Of a DNA stretch of 64,000 bases, positions 24,015 through 34,206 are shown piece after piece; the stretch's first letter is position 1; each line of letters begins with the position of its first letter. The translations under genes were made by a program, and so were the position numbers. A model generated the notes under the pieces. That model was not told the DNA's origin, searched no databases, and was given only the letters and a program-made list of their open reading frames with translations. The stretch is from Pilatotrama ljubarskyi (Eukaryota > Basidiomycota > Agaricomycetes > Polyporales > Polyporaceae), in assembly GCA_022385805.1 (NCBI GenBank), contig MU277673.1, positions 430,511 to 494,510 on the forward strand, written 5' to 3'.

Positions 24015-24983
24015 TCACTTGACAGTTTGCCGCATACCTTCGTCGCGGTCCTGGATCTCATCCTCCCTGTGACATTGTCAGACGTGGAATCACTGTTGCA
24101 ACGTTAAAAGAGAGGCGTACTTTGCATTGAGTAATGAGAGATAGAGAGTCCAGAACACGCCGCAGGTTGACTGGAAGGGGACACGATACGGCAAGGGCAT
24201 GAACCGGAAGTTCACGAGCTATAAGTTCATGAGCATCATCTCGGCGAGAAAAACTCTCAGGAGGGATGACATACCTGCGCAACGGGCCACACCTGCCAGT
24301 TGGCAATCAGTGCAGGCTTATAAAGGTCATTATACCTCTGTTTGATGTGCTTTGCATCACGACCTTCCATCACACCCATGGAGCCAATGAAGAGTGCAAG
24401 CTAGAAAAGAAGATGGTCAGACCAGAAGGTCGCTCGCCCGTGGAGGGGTTACATACGCCAATGGGTGCCCTAGTAGCAAAGTCAATACACGAAGTTGAAG
24501 ACGAGAAGACAGGACACTACTCACATGAAGAGCTGGTCGGCGCCGACGCGCCTGGCCAGTGCGCGTATGCTCACTTTGCCAGGGTCGGTTGGGCTGTTTC
24601 TGACTGGCCGCAGAGGGAAGTGACGTTCGAGGAAGAAGTTCCAACGACCAATTACGGGGCCTAGAAGGGGGTGACACATGAGGTGAGAAGCGAGAGTCTA
24701 CGGATAAGGAAACGCACCCATTCCGAACCCGAAGGCGAAGAAGCGCAGCGTCCGCGGAATGTCATAATGCCACTTCTTCCGGTGGTCTTCCGGCTGCTGG
24801 TCCATCTGCGACGCGTCAGGAAACGTAGCACGGAGGATGACTGGTGGTACCTACCAGCCTCTGCGTGACCTGCGCGACGGCGTCTCCGAGCGCGTTGAGG
24901 GCACCATTGGTGAATGCGAGGGTAGTGTAGGGGTGCGATTCAAAGGATTGTTGGTAGACGCGAGCGAGTGCGACGTTGGCCAT
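24015..24983 (-). CDS. SYM1: Mpv17/PMP22-family membrane protein (Sym1-like)
   Basis: About 200 aa in five or six exons with four membrane segments. It starts at ATG 24983 with MANVALARVYQQSFESHPY then TLAFTNGALNALGDAVAQ. Next are RTLRFFAFGFGMGPVIG with RWNFFLE, then ADQLFMAPIGLALFIGSMG. The hallmark C-terminal motif is split over exons as NWQVWPVAQ, LVNFRFMPLPYRV, PFQSTCGVFWTLYLSL, and the protein ends in a charged tail at 24015-24017. Sym1/Mpv17 proteins sit in the mitochondrial inner membrane, and relatives sit in peroxisomes; they form channels of debated function. W-x2-WP-x2-Q-x2-N-F makes the family secure; the organelle is inferred. Confidence 0.9.
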
Positions 24984-25324
24984 GGTTGATCAGAAAGAAA
25001 GGACAGTGAGGGGAAGAGGACGAGCGTGGGTGGTCATAAAGGCAGTGAGACTCCACTGTGCTCCTATCGTTGGCGTTGGGCGGGTCTCACTGCATTCTCT
25101 TATCCCCCGGCGCCTCTCCCATCCCCGCGAGCCGCCTGACGTCAGCCCATACCAAACGCCCGCCACGAACCTTCTAGCGCCCGCACGCGCATCCTCTCCG
25201 CATTGCTCACTCTACTATAGTGCTTGGACAGCGAACTGCATTGCAACAGAACTTGAACGTAACATATTCTGACAACAGTCACTGCACGCGTCCAGACAGA
25301 AACCGAGACGAAAGACGAACACAA

Positions 25325-26341
25325 TCATAGTAAGCGTAGCTTTCCGGTCACCTTGTTCACCAGGTCCACTGGGGCTGTTGAGACCGCTGATCAGTCATCG
25401 CATGGCAAGTCTTCACCGCTAATGCTTACCTGGTCCAATCCCTAGCACAGTACGCGAGCCCGCAGCTATTTGTGTACGGCCACTACAGTACGAGGAGTGA
25501 GCATGGTAGCCCTCACCATGCTGAGAGCCAGGCACTTACGCGTCGAGTATCGAGCGAGCAGCGAGATTCAGGCTCTTGGCTATCGCCTCTAGCTCGAGCA
25601 GCTCCTCTTCCGAGTTCGCTTTGAGCGCGATCTTAGCTTGACTGCATCAAGCTTCAGCACTCGCCGCACTTCCTAGAACCCAAGCTACACATACCCTGTC
25701 CGCTCCCAATGCTTCAGGAGCTGGGTGCAAAACTGAGCAGACGATTACAACGGCATTTCGCAAGACTTACGCTGGGATTAGTCTTCTGTAGAATCTTGTA
25801 ACAGGCAAGGGTCGCGTGTCTTACACCAGGTGAGAGGCAAGCCAATCCACGACAGGCTCAAACATACCCGCATCTGCAAAGGATGTGAGATGCGGATGAA
25901 CACTTACTCAGCGACATCCTTACTGTGCCGCAATCTTGCCGGTACTCATCCCGAGGTCAGTACGGACGACCAGCACCTGTAGATGTATCGCATTGGCAGG
26001 TGTCTTTGAAGTAGCACACGCGATGTATACCATTTTGCACGGTTCCAAGAAGCCAGGCTTGATAGCAGACAAGTCGCCATCGGCCAAATCTTCCTCCTCG
26101 CTATCACTCTCTGACTGAACATCCTTCGTCGGCTTCACCGAAGCCACTTTTGGTGGTTCTTCGCTATGTGCCGCGTTGACCTTGCCATGACTGGTCCACG
26201 CGCCGAGAGCGTATCCAGCACTCAGAGAAGCCAGCAACGACACTGCAAAGACGACTGGAAGAAGCCATGTCAGAGGAGTACACGAGCAGCGAGCGAAGAG
26301 ACGGCGAGCAGACCACTTTGAGCAGTTGAGAGCGAAGACAT
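25325..26341 (-). CDS. PTH2: Peptidyl-tRNA hydrolase 2 (Bit1 type) with N-terminal membrane anchor
   Basis: Exon 1 ([12 protein letters not shown] at 26341) joins across a 60-nt intron to [18 protein letters not shown], a single membrane segment. An acidic Ser/Glu-rich linker ([14 protein letters not shown]) follows. The catalytic domain begins CKM, then [18 protein letters not shown], then CSHATLACY over the next junction. Later exons read [15 protein letters not shown], then [17 protein letters not shown] and [18 protein letters not shown] with [13 protein letters not shown] at the end. Pth2 frees stalled peptides from tRNA. The anchor matches the mitochondrial outer-membrane form of eukaryotic Pth2. 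The gene shares a 183-bp divergent promoter with HAS1. About seven short exons. Confidence 0.9.
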
Positions 26342-26524
26342 GGTATGTCGGCAAGCGCCGAGCCAATCCGGGTCTGCTTTCTCGACTTTTTGTCCGGCGC
26401 TTGTGTAGTCGTCCCTTTCCCCTCCCCCTCCCCGTCCCTCGCCTCCCGATTCTCGCCCCGTCGCCTCTCAGCTCCTTGCGCTATCTTATACCTCGTACTC
26501 CTCCGTATACTGAGGTTTTTTGCT
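26342..26524. promoter_or_regulatory. Compact divergent promoter between PTH2 and HAS1
   Basis: 183 bp separate the two start codons. It contains a CCAAT box (GCCAAT, about 26360-26365) and C/T-rich runs toward HAS1 (about 26400-26450). Two genes for ribosome assembly and translation rescue reading out from one short promoter suggest shared control; this is inference. Confidence 0.45.
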
Positions 26525-28498
26525 ATGGCGACGGACGAAACAACTGCACCTGCGCCGGTGCCACAGGCCGTGCCCGAGGGCGCACCCGAGCGCAAGCCCT
26601 TCTCAGAACTTGAGCTCTCGGAACCTACCATGAGGGCCCTCAACGAGATGGGCTTCAAGACTATGACTCCTATCCAAGAAAAGGCGATCCCACCGCTGCT
26701 CGCGGGCAAGGATGTACTCGGTGCGGCAAGAACAGGTTCGGGAAAGACTCTGGCGTTCCTCATTCCCGCGGTGGAATTGCTGCACAGACTGAAGTTCAAG
26801 CCTCGCAACGGTACGTTGTCGGCTACGTATCTCCTGGCATGGTCCGTACTAATTGGCATTTTCTTCGGTAGGTACTGGGATCATCGTTATTTCCCCGACG
26901 CGAGAGCTCGCGCTGCAAATCTTCGGCGTAGCAAAGGAGCTCATGGCGCACCATTCACAAACCTTTGGTATCATCATGGGAGGCGCGAACCGGAAAGGGG
27001 AGGAGATCAAGCTGCAGAAGGGTGTCAACCTCTTGATTGCGACTCCCGGCCGTCTTATTGATCACTTGGAGGTGCGTCCCCTATTTGCTCGTGCTTGTTT
27101 CCTAGATGCTAAAGAGAGGGTCACGGCACAGGGGACGAAGGGCTTCGTTTTCCGGAACCTGAAGTGTCTCGTCATTGACGAGGCCGACCGGATATTGGAG
27201 GTCGGTTTCGAGGAACAGATGAAGAAAATCATAAACATCCTGCCCAAAGGTTTGTCCTTACTCTTCTCATATCTCATTATGGTATGCTCATTGTGTCCTT
27301 AGAGGGTCGGCAATCCATGCTCTTCTCTGCAACACAAACAACGAAAGTCACCGACCTTGCACGGATATCACTACGACCTGGACCTCTGTATGTCGACGTC
27401 GACAAGGCGGAGGCGACGAGCACAGTGTCGACCCTGTCACAAGGCTACGTTGTGTGCCCATCAGATCGACGGTTCCTCCTCCTCTTCACTTTCCTCAAAA
27501 AGAACATGAAGAAGAAGATGGTCGTATTCTTCTCAAGTTGTAATTCTGTAAAGTACCACGCCGAGCTCCTGAACTACATTGACGTACCTGTCCTCGACCT
27601 CCATGTGCGTGATAGTCTCATCACTTCTCTCATCGGTTGGGCTAACGCGATGATTCAGGGCAAACAAAAGCAGCAAAAACGCACAACCACCTTCTTCGAG
27701 TTCTGCAACGCGGAATCTGGAACGCTCCTCTGTACAGACGTCGCGGCGCGAGGACTGGACATCCCCCGAGTAGACTGGATCATCCAGTACGACCCCCCAG
27801 ATGATCCCCGCGATTACATCCACCGAGTCGGCCGAACGGCGCGTGCGGGCAAAGTGGGGAAGAGTCTGATGTTCTTGCTGCCCAGCGAGCTTGGCTTCCT
27901 GCGCTACCTGAAGGAGGCGAAGGTTCCTCTGAACGAGTTCACTTTCCCTCCAGAGAAGGTCGCGAATGTTCAATCTCAGGTATGTTGTACCCACAAATTG
28001 CGGTGATGACCTCAGTTTATAACATGGCATTCCTAGCTCGAGAAGCTGCTGCAGAAGAACTACTTCCTGCATCGATCCGCGCAAGACGGCTACCGGTCAT
28101 ACCTGCAGGCCTACGCGTCATATTCGCTCAAGAAGATCTTCGACGTGAACCAGCTCGACCTCGCAAAGGTCGGGAAGTCGTTCGGGTTCTCCGTGCCCCC
28201 GCGCGTGAACCTGAACGTCGGGGGCGGGAAGGGCGGCGCCGGGCGGACGGGCAAGAAGCGGAAGCACGGGGACGACGGGTCGGACGACGAGCACTGGGAG
28301 GAGATCGACGCGTTGGACAAGGAGGAAGGCGATGAAGACGCGGAGGAGGAGGGGCAGAACGTGAGGCAGGGCCGCCGCGAGCAGTCCAAGTCGCGGCGGA
28401 TGGAGACGCTGGGGCGCAGGAAGACGGAGAAGGAGGTGTACAAGAAGGGCCAGGAGAGGAAGAAGATGAAGGCGGAGGGCGTCCAGTGGAGTGGCTAA
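26525..28498 (+). CDS. HAS1: DEAD-box RNA helicase Has1 (DDX18)
   Basis: All helicase motifs are visible: Q motif ([16 protein letters not shown]), I (AARTGSGKT), Ia (PTRELA), GG ([10 protein letters not shown]), Ib (ATPGRL), II (VIDEADRIL), III (LFSATQT), IV (VVFFSSC), V ([11 protein letters not shown]) and VI ([10 protein letters not shown]). The C-terminal part has [17 protein letters not shown] then [14 protein letters not shown], which is diagnostic of Has1/DDX18. A long Lys/Glu-rich tail ([17 protein letters not shown]) follows. Has1 works in the nucleolus on both 40S and 60S precursors, including snoRNA release. Seven or so exons; ATG 26525 ([12 protein letters not shown]). Longer in-frame readings upstream lack a family match and cover the promoter. 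Confidence 0.95.
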
Positions 28499-28882
28499 CG
28501 GCTGTTCTTGCCATCTCAGCGTGCCTCGCCTTCGGCCCCGCGCGCGCCCCTTCGCCTCATGTCCAGCTTGCCGCACGTATGGTGTCCCGTCTTGTGTCCT
28601 GTCAGCTCTGCTGTGTGTTATACTTATGCATTGGTTTCATCTCTCCTCTCGTGCACGATATCTCTGTCCACATGCATGCATGCAGCGTTGCGATGGCACT
28701 GGCTGCAGTATGCGGAATGCGTTCATTGATGTCGATAATGAGCTGCGGGCGCCTCTGCTCGCGCGCGCCGGCCCTAAAGCTGAACCTCGTGTGCGTCACC
28801 GCGGGGTGTCACCCGTCCAGCGTCCACGTCCCGTCCGTCTACTCACCTTCTTCCTCCCCGTTCGACAGCATCGCACAGCGCA

Positions 28883-30067
28883 ATGGCTACGACACAGGTC
28901 AGCACGCACTCCCTATCTGCTGTTTTCGTGGATTGGTTGGGTCGTGGCGCTGACGAGGCGGGCGGATAGCACTACTTGTGGGCCGGAGGCCACTTCCTCT
29001 TGCTTCTGTGCTCCTTGAGGTTCTTCCTCGCGAAAGTGATGTTTAGGACCATATCTGCCTGGTGGTATAAAGGTGCGTTGGTCATGAGTGATTTATCGTC
29101 GGGAAAGCAGGCAGCTGAGATGCGTCCCACCCTCGTGAAGCGAGCTTCACTGGCGCGCTCATCAGCTATGCTATCGTATGCCAGTACGTCTTCATCGCTC
29201 CCTTTGGCTGTGCCAGACGACTTATGCGTTCACCAGAAAATCATTGGGAGTAAGTGCAACTACACCGTCAATGGAATTCACCGTCTAGACAACTCGCTAC
29301 CTCCAGTCGCCTCAACCCAATGCGGCTTGGGTGAAGCGTGCTCTCCTTGACGAGGTACGTCATCTGGAAACAACCGTCAGGCCCCGCTAAGTGAATGGAA
29401 CGCAGAACGTACAATACTTCCTGATGGCCATGTTCTGGTGGACTTCGAGGCCTGTTACGCGTACGTTCTGCAACACCTCAGTCCGAGCAGCTCCACTCAA
29501 TTTATCGACGCGAACTGAACAGTCGCCCTTGTGCCATACGCGATCTTCTCGCTCTTCCATGCCCTTACGTTCACGCGCACGACTCTCCTCCCTCAGTTCC
29601 TTCCTCCAGGCCCGCCACCTCAGCCCGGTGCGGCGCCCACGCCCCATCCCCTCGCCAAGAAGCTGCAGGTTTGGGTCAAGGGTGGGTATCTCCTCGCTCC
29701 ACTGATGTATCCGTCTCTGACAGCGTCTCCAGCCAACTACGATAACGCCATGAGAGCGGTCGCCTTCGCCGAACTGTTGACGCTAGGACGCGTCATTCTG
29801 GGAGCCTTTACGTTCCGCAACGCCCTCGTCACGCCCCTCATCTACGCGCACTTCTTGCGCCAGCGCTGGTTCCAGAGCAAGTTCACGCGCGACGCGGTCG
29901 CCACGGTGCACGCCCGCATCCACGCATTCGTCACGAGCCCCGGGAAGCCGCCGGTGCTCGCCCAAGTATACAACCAGTTCAGCGACCTGACGCGCAGGTG
30001 GGTTGGGTCGTTGCCGCCGCCGACTGGAGCGGGTGCTGCGGCGGGTGCTGGAGCTAGGAGGCCGTGA
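28883..30067 (+). CDS. POM33: Pom33/TMEM33-family membrane protein (nuclear pore / ER)
   Basis: Exon 1 is 15 bases (MATTQ). Exons then read HYLWAGGHFLLLLCSLRFF with MFRTISAWWYK, GALISYAI, TTRYLQSPQPNAAWV, RALLDENVQYFLMAMFWW, PVTLALVPYAIFSLFHAL then TFTRTTLLPQFL. The last exon is NYDNAMRAVAFAELLTLG then FRNALVTPLIYAHFLRQRW. The order of ALLDE-x-Q-Y-F-L, LFHALTFTR and PLIYAHFLRQRW matches TMEM33, yeast Pom33 and fission-yeast Tts1. These shape ER tubules and act at nuclear pores. Several membrane segments are evident; the C-terminus is Gly/Ala/Pro-rich. The junction ATC|ACA ACT was chosen because it keeps the frame. Confidence 0.83.
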
Positions 30068-30262
30068 GGGCTGCGCTGAGTACCTTGTCTCGCTCTGGTC
30101 CTGTCTTGAATCTCGCTTGAACAATGCTTTGAGTAGGACGATAGATTAATGACCTTGAATGTGATGTGTTACTGTAAATCGCCTGAGTCCAGAGCTGCGT
30201 GCGCTGACGATATGCACCGCTTGAGTGCTCCTCGAGACGCCTCGCTCCTCTTCTGGTGGATA

Positions 30263-30290
30263 TGACGTCACGCGTCCTGGTGTATAAGAG
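30263..30290 (+). promoter_or_regulatory. CRE palindrome TGACGTCA and TATA box upstream of a small membrane protein gene
   Basis: TGACGTCA (30263-30270) is a perfect bZIP/ATF-type palindrome. TATAAGAG (30283-30290) follows 12 bases later and about 85 bp before the start codon at 30375. The pairing is a convincing core promoter for that gene and suggests stress or cAMP-type bZIP control (inference). Confidence 0.5.
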
Positions 30291-30374
30291 CCTCCGCGTT
30301 GCGCATAGGAGTGATACGCATCTTGACAGTAACACCACCACGACCTACTGTCCTCAGCAACACTCGTATTCGAC

Positions 30375-30731
30375 ATGACCACGTCCTCCTCAGCCTCATC
30401 CGCCGTCGGGAACTTGATTCAGGCGCTCGCCGCGATCGGCGCGTCGCTGCTGAACTCGGTGTTCGCCGTCATACAGGCCATCTTCGCACTCGTGCAGGAG
30501 CTCGTGAGCAGCGTGCTCCAGCTGTTGCAGACGCTAGTCGCTTTCACTGCGGACTTGTTCCAGGGAGTTGTCGGGTTCGTCGCCGGTGAGTGCGATCTGG
30601 GCTGTCGGAGTCGACCATGGTCGTTGACCGCTTCTGCAGCCAACTTTTTCGCCATCCTGCTTGTTGGCGGGTTGTACTACTGGTACACTCATCGTCAAGG
30701 CGGCACTGCGACCCGCAAGCGCATAGCTTGA
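30375..30731 (+). CDS. Small hypothetical membrane-associated protein
   Basis: Two exons, about 100 aa after splicing. Exon 1 has a Ser/Thr start (MTTSSSASSAVGNLIQAL), then a long amphipathic to hydrophobic stretch with repeated Leu/Val/Ala/Gln (AAIGASLLNSVFAVIQAI, LVSSVLQLLQTLVAF). A donor (GTGAGT) after GVVGFVA joins to ANFFAILLVGGLYYWYTHR, a clear single membrane span, and a basic tail (GGTATRKRIA). Retaining the intron keeps the frame open and would add 18 residues. I do not recognise a family. The mix of a helix-rich amphipathic segment with one C-terminal anchor suggests a membrane-shaping or tail-anchored protein, but this is inference. A TATA box and a CRE motif precede it. Confidence 0.65.
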   Translation: MTTSSSASSAVGNLIQALAAIGASLLNSVFAVIQAIFALVQELVSSVLQLLQTLVAFTADLFQGVVGFVAGECDLGCRSRPWSLTASAANFFAILLVGGLYYWYTHRQGGTATRKRIA

Positions 30732-31197
30732 GCAACGGCGGTGAGTGCAGGTTCATACCGCCTGCGCCAGCAGTGACTGACGCTGCTCCCCAGATCACTT
30801 CCTCCACCACGACTTTCACTTTTCTTCGTGCTTCTTCTAGGATAATGTACTTCTAGCGTACCCTGTGCTGTATCGTTTGTTGTACAATATATTGGGTTGT
30901 CTGCTGTAACAAGGTGCGGAGCACAAGGCCCGAGACGGATGGTAGCCGCTCGGGCCAAACAGGGAGCAACAGGCGCCGGAGTGGCGGGGAGGATTTATGG
31001 GAAGAGAGGGATTGGAAGGTCGCAGCGTTGTGACTGCAGCAGCTGGCAGACGGCCCATGTCCCGCATCCCCGTCCCAGCTCACTCTCCCTCCTACAACAG
31101 AGGCGCAGGCGCTCCCCGTGCACCTTCCCCCATCCCCTTCCCCGCAGAACGCGCAGTCTCTCCCCTCCCGCCCTCTCGCCACCACACGAACCCATCC
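30732..31197. other. Intergenic between the small membrane protein and the CBS-PB1 gene
   Basis: 466 bp. The last 130 bases before the next start codon are strongly C/T-rich on the plus strand, a common leader feature of fungal genes. Nothing else is seen. Confidence 0.4.
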
Positions 31198-33679
31198 ATG
31201 TCGACGCTCTCGGGCTCCGCTGCGGACACCCGCAAGAAGCAGAACAAGAGAGACGAGGTGCGTGTCAGCTGTCCACTAGCCTCTCCCAGCGAACGCGTGC
31301 ATCGGGCCAGGGCTCTTCGCGCTCTCCCCTCGCGAAAACTGCCACACGCACATAATCGGACGGCCGGAATACACGTGTATGCGGCGCAATGTCCTCGACG
31401 CCCACGTCCCCCTCCTCCCCAGACCGCCTCGCCGGCCCTGCGCGTTCCCCTTCCAGGCGGCGCACCCCGTTGCGCACCCAGAGCCGTGCTGACGGTCCGT
31501 ATGTCCAGGCGATCCGCAAGAAGATCGAGTCCGAGCTCTCCCGCAAGCGCACCATCTCGACCACTCAGCACCAGAGCGGCCGCAGGCGCGGGAACAAGCC
31601 CACCGCTCAGAAGGGCACCGTCGCCGCTCTCAAGCCGAGCCCCGCCTTGACTGTGCCCGAGAACATCACCGTGTCCGAGGCCAGTCAGCTCTGTGCTGCG
31701 AAGAGGACGGACTGTGTGCTCGTCGTGGATGATGACGAGGGCCTGAGCGGTATCTTCACGGCCAAGGATCTGGCCTACAGGGTACGTTCTCCGTCTCTCG
31801 ATAGTGGGCACGTCTCAGATCATCGAGTAGGTTACAGCGGAGGGCTTGGACCCGCACGTCACCCAGGTCAGCCAGATCATGACCCGCAACCCGATGGTCA
31901 CTCGGGATACCACAAGCGCTACGGAAGCCCTCCAGTTGATGGTGCAGAAGCATTTCAGGCATCTCGTGAGTCTCTCCACGCTGTCCCGAACACTCTGACG
32001 GCTCACTGACGGTTCCGCCATACAGCCTGTGTGCAACGAAGAAGGAAACGTCGTCGGCTTGCTTGATATCACGAAGGTCTTCCATGAAGCACTCGACAAG
32101 GTCGAGCGCAGCTCCTCCGCCTCGGAGAAGCTTTACAGCGCGCTCGCGGGCGTCCAGTCCGAGCTCGGCGCAGGCCTCGGCTCCAACCCGCAGGCGGCCG
32201 CCATGCTGTCCTACGTCGAGGCGCTCCGCGAGAAGACGGCGCTGCCGGATCTGACGACCGTCATGGACTCGCGTACGCAGCCCGCCACGGTCGGCCCGAA
32301 GACGACGGTGCGCGACGTAGCGAAGCTCATGAAGGAGCGCCGCACGACAGCCGTGTGCGTGATGGAGCCCGCCGCGCCTGGTCATACCGGTGCCCCGAAG
32401 ATTGCGGGTATCTTCACGAGCAAGGATATTGTGTTGCGTGTGATTGCGGCGGGCTTGGACGCGTCGAGGTGTAGTGTCGTTCGTGTCATGACGCCTCATC
32501 CGGACACTGCTCCTCCTACGATGACGATCCATGATGCTCTCAAGAAGATGCACAGTGAGTGACAGACTGTCTGCTGTCCCGAAGCGTTTACTGAAGTTGC
32601 TCCGCCTAGATGGACATTACCTCAACCTGCCCGTTGTGGAGGCTGACGGTCGCTTGGTTGCCATTGTGGATGTCCTGAAGCTCACATACGCCACGCTGGA
32701 GCAGGTGAGCATCGCAGGATTATTCTGCATCAGCTCCGGCTGAATTGTATACCAGATGAACGCCATGAGTGCGGAGGCTGGCGGGGAGACTGATGGGGAG
32801 GGCGGACCGATGTGGGGTCGTTTCTTCGAGTCTCTCGGAGCGAACGAGGACACCGAGTCCATGCTGTCTGGCTCCCACTACCAGACGGACACTCACTCTC
32901 ACTCCCGCGGCTTCTCCCGCAGCATCTCCCACCTCGTACAGTCTCCTCACTCCGAAGTCCACCCCAACGACTCGGCTTCCGTCGTCGACGAGGACCAGGA
33001 GTCTGCTCTCGCGGGCTATCCCAAGACTGGAGAAAATGTCCCGTCCATCGTCGGGCCTCCTGCCCCCATTCCTCCCGTGGACGATGGCACCTACGTCTTC
33101 AAGTTCCGCACGCCGAGCGGCCGCACGCACCGTTTCCAGGCGCGCCACGACAACGTCGAGATCCTGCGGGAGATCGTCGCAGGCAAGCTCGCGACGGACC
33201 CGTTCTTCACGGGCTACAAGATCTCGGACCCGTCGCAGCCGCCGCCGGACCCGACGGACTTCACGCTCTCATACACGGACGAGGATGGGGACATCGTGCT
33301 GATCACGTCGGACTCGGACGTCACGGACGCGGTCAAGATCGCGCGCGCGACGAACACGGACCGCGTCGTGCTCTTCATCCAGGGCGGCCGCGGCTGGTCC
33401 GACGTCATGGCGGAGAAGAGCGCAGCGCAGGCCGAGGCGGTCGCCGCGGCCGCCGCGCAGGAGATGAAGGAGGTCGAGAAGGCGGAGGCGGCGGTGCCGA
33501 CCCCTCCCGCTGCGATCCCGCTTCCGAGCCCGTACGCGCCCACGCCGTACGTGCAGCCACCCCCGGCTGAGCCGGAGCTGGTGATGGGCATCCCGAAGGA
33601 CTTGCTGCTGCCGGCGAGCATTGGTGCTCTGGCTGCGGTGATCCTCGGCGTGTTCACGATCTCCCGTCTCACAAGATAG
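31198..33679 (+). CDS. CBS-domain plus PB1-domain membrane protein (Mug70-like)
   Basis: About 680-700 aa. Exon 1 (MSTLSGSAADTRKKQNKR then DE) joins over a 251-nt intron to AIRKKIESELSRKRT. Four CBS motifs in two pairs follow. The first pair reads CAAKRTDCVLVVDDD, GIFTAKDLAYRVTAEGLDP and FRHLPVCNEEGNVVGLLDI. The second reads TTVRDVAKLMKERRTTAV, IAGIFTSKDIVLRVIAAGL, then NLPVVEADGRLVAIVDV. A PB1 domain follows (YVFKFRTPSGRTHRF, FTLSYTDEDGDIVLI, ITSDSDVTDAVKIAR). An Ala/Glu coil and Pro-rich linker then lead to a C-terminal span (LPASIGALAAVILGVF) and tail ISRLTR. CBS pairs bind adenine nucleotides and PB1 mediates pairing. Fungal relatives include S. pombe Mug70. Exact role unknown. Confidence 0.88.
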
Positions 33680-34206
33680 AGCGTGAAGGAAAGGCTCTCG
33701 GCATGGCGGACGCAAGAAGGCAGGTGGGCCGGGACGACTCGGCGGATGCGGTTCTGATTTCTCGGATTCCCGATACCTTACACTTTGGATCCCAGTACCC
33801 TGTCGCACGCTATATGAGATGCATAGTTGCTATCTGCCACTTTACCTGTGTGTGTTCTGACGACCTGTTCACGTATAACGACGTGGAAATGCTAGACACG
33901 ACGACCGTTCGCGATCGCAGGGAGAGCATGCAAGCGCCGTGGAATCAGGACTCTTTATTGGCCCCACGTGGACGGACGCGTCCCGCGCCATGCGCACGAT
34001 CGGTACGCGCCGTGGGCCAACGAGCATTAGCGTCTATTGCTTCCTGTGCCACACACTCCGCAGAGCGGCGGCCCTCCTTCCGTCGCCCCTCCAGCATTTG
34101 ATCTGCTGCTTTCGTTGTTCCCGAGCGGCCTGCGACACGCGTTAGGCGGTCGTCGTGAGCAGCCAGTACATGTCTGTCCCTCCCCGCGAGCCCTCTTCCT
34201 CCTCCG
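33680..34206. other. Intergenic region before SGF11
   Basis: 527 bp between tandem plus-strand genes. It would hold the CBS-PB1 gene 3' UTR and the SGF11 promoter. An alternative upstream ATG at 34170 in another frame reads MSVPPREPSSSSDAET and then stops; it could be a short upstream reading frame overlapping the SGF11 start. Confidence 0.35.

Noticed and set aside
26345..26524. N-terminal extension of HAS1 through the upstream open frame
   Set aside because: It would cover the whole divergent promoter, lacks an ATG at its 5' end and does not resemble Has1 N-termini.
31092..31811. 239-codon minus-strand reading over the CBS-PB1 gene
   Set aside because: Mirror of coding exons and intron 1 of the plus-strand gene; no domain.
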